From: SMWD01 sp964629475
GTDB taxonomy: Bacteria > Pseudomonadota > Gammaproteobacteria > Steroidobacterales > GCA-2729495
DNA: 28,750 bases
Reading direction: 5' to 3'
NCBI GenBank assembly: GCA_964629475.1
Contig: CAZVQW010000028.1
Span: forward strand, 1-28,750
Shown here: positions 7,369 through 15,792 of the stretch, piece by piece
Layout: every line of letters starts with the position of its first letter
Position numbering within the stretch: position 1 is the stretch's first letter
The notes under the pieces: model-generated
Seen by the model: only the letters and a program-made list of their open reading frames with translations
What the model was told of the DNA's origin: nothing
The model's database searches: none
Program-made: the position numbers and the translations under genes

Positions 7369-9354
7369 TTATTCAAAGGCAAGAATCGGCTGGTCGACCA
7401 TGAGGCTGTCGCCTTCGCTGGCCAGTACCTTTGCGATCGTTACATCCTCGTCGGTACGCAGGCTGTTTTCCATCTTCATGGCCTCGATGACGGCAAGTTC
7501 TTCACCGGCCTTGATTTCATCGCCTTCGCTTACGGCCAGCCTGACGAGTAAGCCGGGCATCGGTGAGATCAGGAACTTTGACAGGTCCGGCGGTTCTTTT
7601 TCGATCATGTGTTGCGCTAGTTCGGCCGCACGCGGTATGACGACCAGTGCATCGATTTGTGTGCCCCGCTGTGACAATCGGTAGCAAACACCGACGCGGT
7701 CGAACTGAAAGCAGACCTGGCGGTTGTTCACTTTGGCCTCGATCAGCGGTTGGCCAATCTTCCAGTCGGTGATGATGCGATAATCATTCGAACCCAGTGA
7801 AACCTCGTAGCCGCCTTCGATTCGGATGACGCGAATCGCGTGATGCTGCCGGCCAACCATGACGACGAAGTCTTCGCCGACCTGGCGTTCATGGCTTAGC
7901 AGTTGACCGGTAAGAAGTGCGGCCCGATCCATGTAAGTTCGATGAACGGCGCCGGCTATCGCGATCGGCAGGTCCGGATTGTCGTGGGCAACATCCGAGG
8001 CATGGAAACCGTCCGGGTATTCTTCGGCAATGAAGTTCGTCGTCAGTCGGCCGTCGAGAAATCGTGGATGGGCAATCAGTGCATTCAGAAAGCTGATATT
8101 GTGAGACACGCCCCGAATGAAGTAGGTATCGAGGGCATCGTTCATGTTCGCGATTGCCTCATTGCGGTCAGCACCGTAAGTAATCAGTTTCGCGATCATC
8201 GGGTCATAAAACATTGAGACTTCACTGCCTTCCTCGATCCCGGTATCGACACGTACGGTGTCCGACTCAGTCGGTGCCCGGTAACGGACGAGGCGGCCGA
8301 TCGATGGCAGGAAATCGCGGAACGGGTCCTCGGCATAGACGCGGGCTTCGAGCGCCCAGCCGTTGATTACAACGTCTTTCTGGCTGATCGGCAGTTTCTC
8401 GTCATTGGCAACCCGAATCATCAGTTCGACGAGGTCCTGGCCGGTAATAAATTCCGTCACCGGGTGTTCGACCTGCAGGCGCGTATTCATTTCGAGGAAG
8501 AAGAAGTTTTTGTCTGCATCGACGATAAACTCGACGGTGCCGGCCGAGCAATAGTCCACGGCTGCAGCGAGAGCGACAGCCTGTTTACCCATTGCCGCAC
8601 GTGTTTTTTCATCGATGAACGGTGACGGCGCCTCCTCGATGACTTTCTGATGCCGGCGCTGAATCGAACATTCGCGCTCACCGAGATAGATCGTGTTGCC
8701 ATGGTTGTCGGCCATGACCTGGATTTCAATATGCCGCGGTTCTTTGATAAATTTTTCTGCGAACACGCGATCGTCACCGAAGCTTGATTTTGCTTCATTC
8801 GTCGCACGCTCGAAGCCGTCGCGGCATTCCGCATCGTTCCAGACAACGCGCATTCCCTTGCCGCCACCGCCGGCGCTGGCCTTGAGCATGACCGGGTAGC
8901 CGATTCCCTGAGCAATCTCGACTGCATGATCCGTGCCGTCAATGACGTCGGTATAGCCCGGAATTGTGTTGACGCCGGCTTTCTTGGCGAGCAGTTTCGA
9001 AGTGATCTTGTCGCCCATGCTGGTGATGGCATGTTGTTTGGGGCCGATAAATACGATCCCCTCGGCGTCGAGCGCGCTGACGAAGCCCGCATTCTCAGAC
9101 AGGAAGCCATAACCGGGATGTACGGCCTGTGCGCCGGTCTGTTTGCACGCATCGATAATTTTTTCGATAACGAGGTAACTCTCGGCCGAGGCTGATGGAC
9201 CGATGTGGACGGATTCATCGGCCATCTGCACGTGCATGGCGCCTGCGTCGGCGTTTGAGTACACGGCTACAGTCTTGATGCCCATGGCGCGTGCCGATTT
9301 AATGACACGGCACGCAATTTCACCGCGATTTGCAATCAGGATTTTTTCAAACAT
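7369..9354 (-). CDS. pccA: Propionyl-CoA carboxylase alpha subunit (biotin carboxylase plus biotin carrier)
   Basis: A 661-residue biotin-dependent carboxylase subunit. Residues 1 to about 450 form the biotin carboxylase (FEKILIANRGEIACRVI, the glycine-rich ATP-grasp loop KASAGGGGKGMR, and FLEMNTRLQVEHPVTE). A linker follows, then a C-terminal biotinyl domain with EAMKMEN, in which Lys627 should carry biotin. It charges biotin with bicarbonate at the cost of ATP for transfer by PccB. A longer ORF begins upstream inside pccB, but the conserved start MFEKILIANRGE fixes the ATG at 9354, 13 bases after the pccB stop. There is no strong ribosome binding site in that gap, so translation may be coupled to pccB. 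3-Methylcrotonyl-CoA carboxylase is the main alternative; the neighbours favour propionyl-CoA. Confidence 0.94.
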   Translation of the reverse strand: MFEKILIANRGEIACRVIKSARAMGIKTVAVYSNADAGAMHVQMADESVHIGPSASAESYLVIEKIIDACKQTGAQAVHPGYGFLSENAGFVSALDAEGIVFIGPKQHAITSMGDKITSKLLAKKAGVNTIPGYTDVIDGTDHAVEIAQGIGYPVMLKASAGGGGKGMRVVWNDAECRDGFERATNEAKSSFGDDRVFAEKFIKEPRHIEIQVMADNHGNTIYLGERECSIQRRHQKVIEEAPSPFIDEKTRAAMGKQAVALAAAVDYCSAGTVEFIVDADKNFFFLEMNTRLQVEHPVTEFITGQDLVELMIRVANDEKLPISQKDVVINGWALEARVYAEDPFRDFLPSIGRLVRYRAPTESDTVRVDTGIEEGSEVSMFYDPMIAKLITYGADRNEAIANMNDALDTYFIRGVSHNISFLNALIAHPRFLDGRLTTNFIAEEYPDGFHASDVAHDNPDLPIAIAGAVHRTYMDRAALLTGQLLSHERQVGEDFVVMVGRQHHAIRVIRIEGGYEVSLGSNDYRIITDWKIGQPLIEAKVNNRQVCFQFDRVGVCYRLSQRGTQIDALVVIPRAAELAQHMIEKEPPDLSKFLISPMPGLLVRLAVSEGDEIKAGEELAVIEAMKMENSLRTDEDVTIAKVLASEGDSLMVDQPILAFE

Positions 9355-9367
9355 ATTTTTGATGCAC

Positions 9368-10903
9368 TTATAAAGGAATGTTGCCGTGCTTGCGCCACGG
9401 GTTTTCGAGTTTTTTGTCGCGAAGCATCGCAAACGAACGGCAGACACGCTTGCGTGTCGCATGCGGCATGATGACATCGTCAATAAAGCCGCGCGCGCCG
9501 GCAACGAACGGATTCGCGAATTTTTCCTGGTATTCGGCTGTGTGCTGGGCGATTTTTTCCTCGTCACCGAGATCTTTGCGGAAAATAATTTCAACGGCGC
9601 CCTTGGACCCCATGACGGCAATCTCGGCGCTGGGCCAGGCAAGGTTTACGTCGCCACGCAGATGTTTCGATGCCATGACATCGTAGGCGCCACCGTAGGC
9701 TTTGCGTGTGATTAACGTGACTTTCGGCACAGTTGCCTCGGCATAGGCGTAAAGCAGTTTTGCGCCTTGCTTGATGATGCCACCGAACTCCTGGGATGTA
9801 CCGGGCATGAAACCGGGCACATCGACGAGTGTCAGGATCGGGATGTTGAATGCGTCGCAGAAGCGTACGAAACGGCCGCCTTTCTTCGATGAGTCGATGT
9901 CAAGACACCCGGCCAGCACCAGCGGCTGGTTTGCTACGACGCCGACAGTCGAACCTTCGAGCCGGATAAAACCGGTGACGATGTTTCGTGCGAAAGCAGG
10001 CTGGATTTCGAAGAAGTCACCGTCGTCAGCCACTTTGTAGATCAGCTCCTTGATATCGTATGCCTTCAGTGGATCGGTCGGCACGAGCGTATCGAGCGAT
10101 GGCTCGCGCCGGTCGGCCGGATCTTCGGTAGGCCAGACAGGCGGCTTTTCTTTGTTGTTAGCCGGGATGAAGTTCATGAGCCGACGGGTCGTCAGCAATG
10201 CCTCGATGTCATTTTCGAGGGCAAGATCTGCGACGCCCGATTTTCCGCTGTGTGTCACGGCACCGCCGAGTTCTTCAGCCGTCACGGTTTCGTGTGTGAC
10301 GGTTTTGACCACATCCGGTCCGGTCACGAACATGTAAGAGGAGTCTTTGACCATGAAAATAAAGTCGGTCATCGCCGGTGAGTAAACGGCACCGCCTGCA
10401 CACGGGCCCATGATGAGCGAGATTTGCGGTACGACACCGGAGGCCAGGACATTTTTTTGAAAGACATCCGCGTAGCCGCCGAGCGATGCGACACCTTCCT
10501 GGATGCGCGCACCGCCCGAGTCGTTCAGGCCGATGACCGGTGCGCCGACTTTCATTGCCTGATCCATGATTTTGCAGATTTTCTTCGCATGGGTTTCCGA
10601 CAGCGAGCCGCCGAAGACGGTGAAGTCCTGGCTGAAGACAAACATCAGGCGTCCGTTGATTGTGCCGTAGCCGATGACGACGCCGTCGCCCGGAATCTTG
10701 TCGGCCTGGTCCATGCCAAAATCCGTGCAGCGATGTTCGACGAACAGGTCCCATTCCTCGAAGCTGCCTTCGTCCAGCAGCAGTTCGATTCGCTCGCGGG
10801 CCGTTAGCTTGCCTTTGCCGTGCTGGGTATCGATGCGCCGTTGGCCGCCGCCGAGCTTGGCTGCGGCCCGCTTGGCGTCGAGTCGGTGGATGATGTCTTG
10901 CAT
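9368..10903 (-). CDS. pccB: Propionyl-CoA carboxylase beta subunit (carboxyltransferase)
   Basis: A 511-residue crotonase-fold carboxyltransferase that moves the carboxyl group from biotin on PccA to propionyl-CoA, giving (S)-methylmalonyl-CoA. Recognisable family segments are GKLTARERIELLLD, GLNDSGGARIQEG, GPCAGGAVYSPAMTDF and the second oxyanion region PGFMPGTSQEFGGIIKQGAKLLYAYAE (in pieces), with YGGAYDVMASKHLRGD. Its length is typical of PccB. It is transcribed after the mutase gene across a 188-base gap that holds a large inverted repeat. An AAGG lies about ten bases before the ATG. Together with PccA it should form the usual alpha6-beta6 complex. Confidence 0.96.
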   Translation of the reverse strand: MQDIIHRLDAKRAAAKLGGGQRRIDTQHGKGKLTARERIELLLDEGSFEEWDLFVEHRCTDFGMDQADKIPGDGVVIGYGTINGRLMFVFSQDFTVFGGSLSETHAKKICKIMDQAMKVGAPVIGLNDSGGARIQEGVASLGGYADVFQKNVLASGVVPQISLIMGPCAGGAVYSPAMTDFIFMVKDSSYMFVTGPDVVKTVTHETVTAEELGGAVTHSGKSGVADLALENDIEALLTTRRLMNFIPANNKEKPPVWPTEDPADRREPSLDTLVPTDPLKAYDIKELIYKVADDGDFFEIQPAFARNIVTGFIRLEGSTVGVVANQPLVLAGCLDIDSSKKGGRFVRFCDAFNIPILTLVDVPGFMPGTSQEFGGIIKQGAKLLYAYAEATVPKVTLITRKAYGGAYDVMASKHLRGDVNLAWPSAEIAVMGSKGAVEIIFRKDLGDEEKIAQHTAEYQEKFANPFVAGARGFIDDVIMPHATRKRVCRSFAMLRDKKLENPWRKHGNIPL

Positions 10904-10940
10904 TTTTGTGGTGCCTTTAAGGTCAGTGGTACCTGTAGTT

Positions 10941-11065
10941 GGGGTCAGAGTCCTTTTTTAATTGGTGTCTGACACCAAATTTTCTTATTTCCGTACTTTA
11001 ACGTATCAGACTCGGTGGTTGTGAAAATTGGTGTCAGACACCAATTAAAAAAGGACTCTGACCCC
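10941..11065. repeat. 38-bp perfect inverted repeat with nested palindromes, between mutase gene and pccB
   Basis: The left arm (10941-10978) begins GGGGTCAGAGTCCTTTTTTA and ends in a 17-base palindrome, TTGGTGTC-T-GACACCAA (10962-10978). The right arm (11028-11065) is its perfect reverse complement over all 38 bases. The 49-base centre shows no gene. Paired TTGGTGTCTGACACCAA and GGGGTCAGAGTCC motifs resemble dispersed repeats I recall near REP-associated (Y1) transposases in gammaproteobacteria; that link is from memory. It is a mobile, non-coding insertion in the operon and would fold into a strong cruciform or hairpin in the mRNA. Confidence 0.9.
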
Positions 11066-11091
11066 GATCGCAGCGGGCCACGACTCATTTA

Positions 11092-13245
11092 TCAAGCCAC
11101 CTGCCGACGCTTTTTGATCAGGCTCAGCACCTCACCGGCCGCAACCGGAATATTGGTGCCGGGACCGAATACGGCTGCGACGCCGTTATCGATCAGTTCC
11201 TGGTAGTCCTGTGGCGGGATAACACCGCCGCAGATGACAAGAATGTCGCCCGCGTCCTGCTGTTTGAGCGCTTCGATGAGTTGTGGCACGAGTGTTTTGT
11301 GGCCGGCTGCCTGTGAGGAAACGCCGACTGCATGCACGTCATTTTCTAGCGCGTGCCGTGCGGCTTCTTCGGGAGTTTGAAACAGCGGCCCGATGTCGAC
11401 ATCGAAACCGATGTCCGCGAACGCCGTTGCGATGACTTTCGCGCCGCGGTCATGTCCGTCCTGGCCGAGCTTGACGACGAGCAGGCGAGGGCGGCGGCCT
11501 TCCTGTTCGGCAAAGGCGGCCACATCTTTCTGTATGTTGGCGAACGCGGCGTCACCTTCGTAGGCGGAACCGTATACGCCACTTATCGAATGAATCACGG
11601 CACTGTGCCTCCCATAGACTTTTTCCAGCGCATCGGAAATTTCGCCGACACTGGCGCGAGCGCGGGCTGCGTCAATGGCCAGCGCGAGCAGATTCTGATC
11701 ATCAGATTCTGCGCCCTTCGTCAGCGCAACGAGAGTTGCAGCACAGGCGGCGTCATCGCGTGTGGCACGAATTTCGGTCAGACGCCTGATCTGTGCATCG
11801 CGTACGGCCGTATTGTCGATGTCGCGGATCTCGATCTCCGGCTCGTCTTCACGCTGGTACTTGTTGACGCCGACGATAACTTCCTCGCCACGGTCGATGC
11901 GCGCCTGGCGCAGCGCGGCGGCCTGCTCGATGCGCAGTTTCGGCATGCCCGATTCGACGGCTTTGGTCATGCCGCCGAGTTCCTCGACCTCGTCGATCAG
12001 TTTGCGCGCCTCGGAGACGAGTGAGGCGGTCAGGTTTTCGACATAGTAGGAGCCCGCCAGTGGATCGACAACTTTCGTGATGCCGGTTTCTTCCTGCAAT
12101 ACGAGTTGCGTGTTGCGCGCGATATGTGCCGAGAATTCGGATGGTAATGCCAGAGCTTCGTCGAATGAGTTTGTGTGCAGCGACTGGGTGCCGCCGAGTG
12201 CTGCGGCCAGGGCCTCGATGGTTGTGCGGATAATGTTGTTATAAGGATCCTGGCCGGTCAGGCTGACGCCGGAGGTCTGGCAATGCGTGCGCAGCATCAG
12301 TGATTTGGCTGTTTTCGGAGAGAAATGATCCTGCATCAGGTTGGCCCACAGCAGCCGGGCGGCACGCAGTTTTGCAGCCTCCATGAACAGGTTCATGCCG
12401 ATGCCGAAGAAAAATGACAGGCGCGGCGCAAACTGATCGACTTCGAGCCCGCTGGCCAGTGCCGCGCGCACGTATTCGATGCCGTCGGCAATGGTGAAGC
12501 CGAGTTCCTGCACGGCCGTCGCCCCGGCTTCCTGCATGTGATAGCCGGAGATCGAGATCGAGTTGTAGCGGGGCATGTTGCCTGCTGTGAAGCAGATGAT
12601 ATCCGCGACGATCCGCATCGATGGCGCCGGCGGATAGATGTAGGTGTTGCGGACCATGAATTCCTTGAGTATATCGTTCTGTAGCGTGCCGGCGAGCTGG
12701 TCCGGCGTGACACCCTGTTCCTCGGCCGCGACAATGTACATCGCCATGATCGGCAGAACTGCGCCGTTCATCGTCATCGAGACGGACATCTTGTCGAGCG
12801 GTATGCCGTCGAACAGGATCTTCATGTCCTCGACCGTGTCGATTGCGACGCCGGCTTTGCCGACGTCACCGACGACGCGCTCGTGATCGGAGTCATAACC
12901 ACGATGTGTGGCGAGGTCGAAAGCGACCGATAAACCGGTTTGTCCGGCTGCCAGATTCTTGCGATAGAAAGTGTTCGAGGCTTCGGCCGTCGAGAATCCG
13001 GCGTACTGGCGAACCGTCCAGGGTCGACCGGCATACATCGTTGCTCGCGGGCCACCGCCGAATGGCGCGAAGCCGGGCAGGCTGTCGAGATGGTCTATGC
13101 AGTCGAGGTCCGCGGCCGTATAAAGCGGTTTAACCGCGATGCCTTCGGGTGTTTGCCAGATCAGCTCATCGTGTGTCCGGCCACGGCCTTCCTTGTCGGC
13201 CAGCGTCTTCCAGTCATCGAGCGTCGGTTTGCGGAACTCTGCCAT
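11092..13245 (-). CDS. Methylmalonyl-CoA mutase, single-chain
   Basis: A 717-residue adenosylcobalamin enzyme that rearranges (R)-methylmalonyl-CoA to succinyl-CoA. The N-terminal TIM-barrel part includes RPWTVRQYAGFSTAEASN and GQTGLSVAFDLATHRGYDSD. The C-terminal B12 domain carries D596-G-H598-D-R-G601, whose His598 should be the lower cobalt ligand. Both halves are in one chain, as in human MUT and E. coli ScpA, so a homodimer is expected rather than MutA/MutB. Its ribosome binding site AAAGGAATAAGGA overlaps the end of the lyase gene, which stops only three bases upstream, so the two are probably translationally linked. MeaB is encoded downstream. No cobalamin riboswitch is seen upstream of the operon. 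Confidence 0.96.
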   Translation of the reverse strand: MAEFRKPTLDDWKTLADKEGRGRTHDELIWQTPEGIAVKPLYTAADLDCIDHLDSLPGFAPFGGGPRATMYAGRPWTVRQYAGFSTAEASNTFYRKNLAAGQTGLSVAFDLATHRGYDSDHERVVGDVGKAGVAIDTVEDMKILFDGIPLDKMSVSMTMNGAVLPIMAMYIVAAEEQGVTPDQLAGTLQNDILKEFMVRNTYIYPPAPSMRIVADIICFTAGNMPRYNSISISGYHMQEAGATAVQELGFTIADGIEYVRAALASGLEVDQFAPRLSFFFGIGMNLFMEAAKLRAARLLWANLMQDHFSPKTAKSLMLRTHCQTSGVSLTGQDPYNNIIRTTIEALAAALGGTQSLHTNSFDEALALPSEFSAHIARNTQLVLQEETGITKVVDPLAGSYYVENLTASLVSEARKLIDEVEELGGMTKAVESGMPKLRIEQAAALRQARIDRGEEVIVGVNKYQREDEPEIEIRDIDNTAVRDAQIRRLTEIRATRDDAACAATLVALTKGAESDDQNLLALAIDAARARASVGEISDALEKVYGRHSAVIHSISGVYGSAYEGDAAFANIQKDVAAFAEQEGRRPRLLVVKLGQDGHDRGAKVIATAFADIGFDVDIGPLFQTPEEAARHALENDVHAVGVSSQAAGHKTLVPQLIEALKQQDAGDILVICGGVIPPQDYQELIDNGVAAVFGPGTNIPVAAGEVLSLIKKRRQVA

Positions 13246-13248
13246 TCC

Positions 13249-14151
13249 TTATTCCTTTGTCTTGTTCTCATCATCGCCATTGTTCTCACCGACAATGGCT
13301 GCATTTAGCGCAAGCACGCGGCGGGCATCCTCCGCATGCAGGTTTTCGATCATCCGGCCATTGACCACAGCGATCCCGCTTCCCTGCGCTGCCGCGGCTT
13401 CCCAGGCCTCGATGATTTCAGCGGCGGCCCTCACGTCGCTCGCGGACACACCAAAGATGCGGTTAGCTGTCTCGATCTGTCTGGGGTGGATCAGAGTCTT
13501 GCCATCGAAGCCGAGTTTCCTGCCCTGTTCACAGGATTTGGTGAACCCGTTGTCATCGGTCAGGTCGCCAAATATGCCGTCCAGTATATCAAGACCGTGG
13601 GTCCGGGCCGCCAGAATACTGGTTGTCAGGGTCGGTAGCAGCCCTATCCGGTCCGGATCTGGTGGAATTCTGAGTTCCTTGGCCAGATCCGAGGTGCCCA
13701 TGACGATAACCTGCAAGCGAGGATCGGCACTGGCGATACGATCAATTTTCAGTATTGCCTCGGGTGTTTCCGCCATCGTCCACAATCGCATGCGGTCCGG
13801 CGCACCGTTGATGGCCAAAAGATCGCCCAGTTTGCTAAGCAGATCCGGCCCGTTTATTTTTGGCGTAAGCATCGCATCGGCACCACTCTTCGCCACGGCC
13901 ACCAGGTCATCCTTCCACCAGGGTGAACCGTAACTGTTAATTCGAATAACGATCTCGCGGTGTCCGTAGCCGCCGGCGGCAATAGCTGCAATCACATTTG
14001 CGCGAGCCATTTCCTTGGCATCCGGTGCGACCGCATCCTCCAGATCCATGATCACGACATCGACAGGAAGTTTCCGCGCCTTGTCGAGCGCACGCTGGTT
14101 CGAGCCGGGCATATACAATACCGAGCGTCTCGGCCTGATGGGTTGGGTCAT
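13249..14151 (-). CDS. CitE/CLYBL-like CoA-ester lyase (HpcH/HpaI aldolase family)
   Basis: A 300-residue TIM-barrel lyase of the CitE-like family (L-malyl-CoA, beta-methylmalyl-CoA and citramalyl-CoA lyases). Visible elements: RRSVLYMPGSN near the start, MDLEDAVAPDAK (35-46), CoA/substrate Arg70 in RINSYG, Mg ligands Glu128 (AETPEA) and Asp155 (MGTSDLAKEL), and GFDGKTLIHPRQI near the C-terminus. It has no citrate lyase partners (citD, citF) nearby, so true citrate lyase is excluded. Its start overlaps the matB stop (ATGA) and its stop lies three bases from the mutase start, so it belongs firmly to the propionate operon. Human CLYBL, a citramalyl-CoA lyase linked to B12-mutase protection, is the best functional analogy. 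Malyl-CoA or beta-methylmalyl-CoA cleavage are the alternatives. The substrate is inferred, not read. Confidence 0.88.
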   Translation of the reverse strand: MTQPIRPRRSVLYMPGSNQRALDKARKLPVDVVIMDLEDAVAPDAKEMARANVIAAIAAGGYGHREIVIRINSYGSPWWKDDLVAVAKSGADAMLTPKINGPDLLSKLGDLLAINGAPDRMRLWTMAETPEAILKIDRIASADPRLQVIVMGTSDLAKELRIPPDPDRIGLLPTLTTSILAARTHGLDILDGIFGDLTDDNGFTKSCEQGRKLGFDGKTLIHPRQIETANRIFGVSASDVRAAAEIIEAWEAAAAQGSGIAVVNGRMIENLHAEDARRVLALNAAIVGENNGDDENKTKE

Positions 14152-15692
14152 GACAGTACCTGTTCGTATTGCTGGCGGAGCGTATTTTTCTGTACTTTGC
14201 CCATCGTATTGCGTGGCAGTTGCGGGACAAAAAACAGGCGTTTGGGTACCTTGAAGTTTGCGAGCCTTCCGCGCAGTGCCGCAATCAGGTCTTGTTCGGC
14301 CGATTCCCCGGCGAATTCCCCCGCGGATTTTCCGCCAGATTTCAGGCCGGATTCAATAACGGCAATCGCTATGACGGCTTCGCCGAAATCTGCGTGCGGT
14401 ACGCCGACGACGGCCGATTCGACAACGCCGTCGAGTTCGTCGATTGCCTGTTCGACTTCGCGTGGATAAACGTTGAGTCCGCCGCTGATAATCATATCCT
14501 TGCTGCGACCGATGATCATCAGGTAACCGTCGGCGGCGAGGGAGCCCTGGTCGCCAGTGCGGAAAAATCCGTCAGTTGTGAATTCAGCGGCAGTTTTTTT
14601 ACGAAGTCGCCAGTAACCCTTGAAGACGTTCGGCCCCTTAACCTGAATGTTGCCGATCTCGCCGGCAGGGATCCGTCGATCGGCCGCATCGACGACGCGA
14701 ATGGTGACTCCAGGCAGGGCGGGGCCGACGGTGCCGGGACGACGTTCGCCATCGAGCGGGTTGGAGCTCAGCATGGATGTCTCGGTCATGCCATAGCGTT
14801 CCAGGATCGCGTGGCCGGTGCGTGATTGGAACTGTTGGTGCATCTCGGCCGGCAACGGCGCGGAGCCCGAAATGAATAACCGGCTAGAGCGACACGTTTG
14901 CGGGCCGAAGTCCGTCTCACCGAGCAGGCGCGAGTAGAACGTCGGGATGCCCATCATGACGGTGGCATCCGGCAAGTGACGCATGACCTGACGAACCTCG
15001 AACTTCGGCAGGAACGTCATCGCACAACCGCTAGTCATCGTACAGCCCAGCCCGACGAACAGGCCGTGCGCATGATAGATCGGCAGTGCGTGGAGCAAAG
15101 TGTCGTCGGCGGAGAACCCCCAGGCACTGACCAGCGTCGCCGTATTCGTAGCGAGATTACCGTGCGTCAGCATTGCGCCTTTCGGTGTGCCGGTCGTGCC
15201 GGATGAATAGAGCAACACGGCGATCGTGTCTCGATCACAGTCCAGCGTGGTAAAGGTATCCTGCATAACGGCCGCACCATCGGTCAGGCTGCCGTGACCG
15301 GCCTGATCCATCGTCAGCAGTTTGCAGTCACGCCCCGTAACGAGACTTGCGAATGTGTCCATGCCGGCGGGGGCGCAGACAATCACGCGCGGTTCGGCAT
15401 CGTTGACGAAGAATTCGAGTTCCTTTGGTTGATAGGCCTCGTTCAGTGGCTGGTAGATATATCCCGCTCGCAAGCAGGCGAGATACAGCCAGACCGCTTG
15501 CGGCGATTTGGGAGCCTGGATCGTAATGCGATCACCTGGTTCGAGTCCGCTGGCGGCTAAATAATTTGCGATGCGTGCGGATTCACGCCATGCATCCGCA
15601 TAACTGAATCTCGTTCCGTCGCTGGTCATCAACAGCGGACGATTGCAATCAGCCGGGTTACCCCAGGCAAATGTAGTGAAAAGATTGGTCAT
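14148..15692 (-). CDS. matB: Malonyl-CoA/methylmalonyl-CoA synthetase (MatB/ACSF3-like)
   Basis: A 514-residue adenylate-forming ligase. The AMP loop SSGTTGTPKG (163-172), the HALPIYHAHGLFVGL segment typical of MatB, ERYGMTETSML, the hinge region GRSKDMIISGG and catalytic Lys499 (NTMGKVQKN) are all present. It should activate malonate or methylmalonate to the CoA thioester; in this operon methylmalonate is a likely substrate. A longer ORF reads upstream through the REP element, but the conserved N-terminus MTNLFTTFAW sets the ATG at 15692. It overlaps the lyase gene by four bases (ATGA). A small Gly/Ser/Ala/Glu-rich insert (SGGKSAGEFAGESAE) precedes the C-terminal DLIAALRGRL helix, apparently expanded by short repeats; it lies in the mobile domain, away from the active site. 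Confidence 0.9.
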   Translation of the reverse strand: MTNLFTTFAWGNPADCNRPLLMTSDGTRFSYADAWRESARIANYLAASGLEPGDRITIQAPKSPQAVWLYLACLRAGYIYQPLNEAYQPKELEFFVNDAEPRVIVCAPAGMDTFASLVTGRDCKLLTMDQAGHGSLTDGAAVMQDTFTTLDCDRDTIAVLLYSSGTTGTPKGAMLTHGNLATNTATLVSAWGFSADDTLLHALPIYHAHGLFVGLGCTMTSGCAMTFLPKFEVRQVMRHLPDATVMMGIPTFYSRLLGETDFGPQTCRSSRLFISGSAPLPAEMHQQFQSRTGHAILERYGMTETSMLSSNPLDGERRPGTVGPALPGVTIRVVDAADRRIPAGEIGNIQVKGPNVFKGYWRLRKKTAAEFTTDGFFRTGDQGSLAADGYLMIIGRSKDMIISGGLNVYPREVEQAIDELDGVVESAVVGVPHADFGEAVIAIAVIESGLKSGGKSAGEFAGESAEQDLIAALRGRLANFKVPKRLFFVPQLPRNTMGKVQKNTLRQQYEQVLS

Positions 15693-15723
15693 TGACGGTT
15701 CGATAGCATAATGACTCACTTGT

Positions 15724-15787
15724 AGGAGCGGCATCTTGCCGCGATGAACCTGCTGTAGCGTGCTAATCGCGGCAAGATGCCGCTCCT
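15724..15787. repeat. REP doublet (BIME-like), copy 2
   Basis: A 22-base arm (15724-15745, AGGAGCGGCATCTTGCCGCG then AT) is repeated inverted and perfectly at 15766-15787, with a 20-base centre and a GTAG head as in copy 1. Against copy 1, the arm has C to T within ATCCTG and the opposite arm has the matching G to A, so pairing is kept. It begins five bases after the aceE stop and ends 31 bases before matB, where it could protect the aceE mRNA 3' end or reduce read-through. Confidence 0.87.
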
Positions 15788-15792
15788 GAGGA

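Noticed and set aside
9355..9642. N-terminal extension of PccA
   Set aside because: It overlaps pccB out of frame, while the conserved biotin carboxylase start is at 9354.
10941..11065. CRISPR or riboswitch interpretation of the repeat before pccB
   Set aside because: Only two inverted arms exist, not direct repeats with spacers, and no cobalamin-riboswitch landmarks are visible.
13139..13933. 264-codon plus-strand frame opposite the lyase gene
   Set aside because: Antisense to a well-supported lyase gene, Ser/Arg-rich with no recognisable fold.
13249..14151. Citrate lyase beta subunit (citE) as the product name
   Set aside because: No citC, citD, citF or citG genes are nearby; the propionate context favours a stand-alone CoA-ester lyase.
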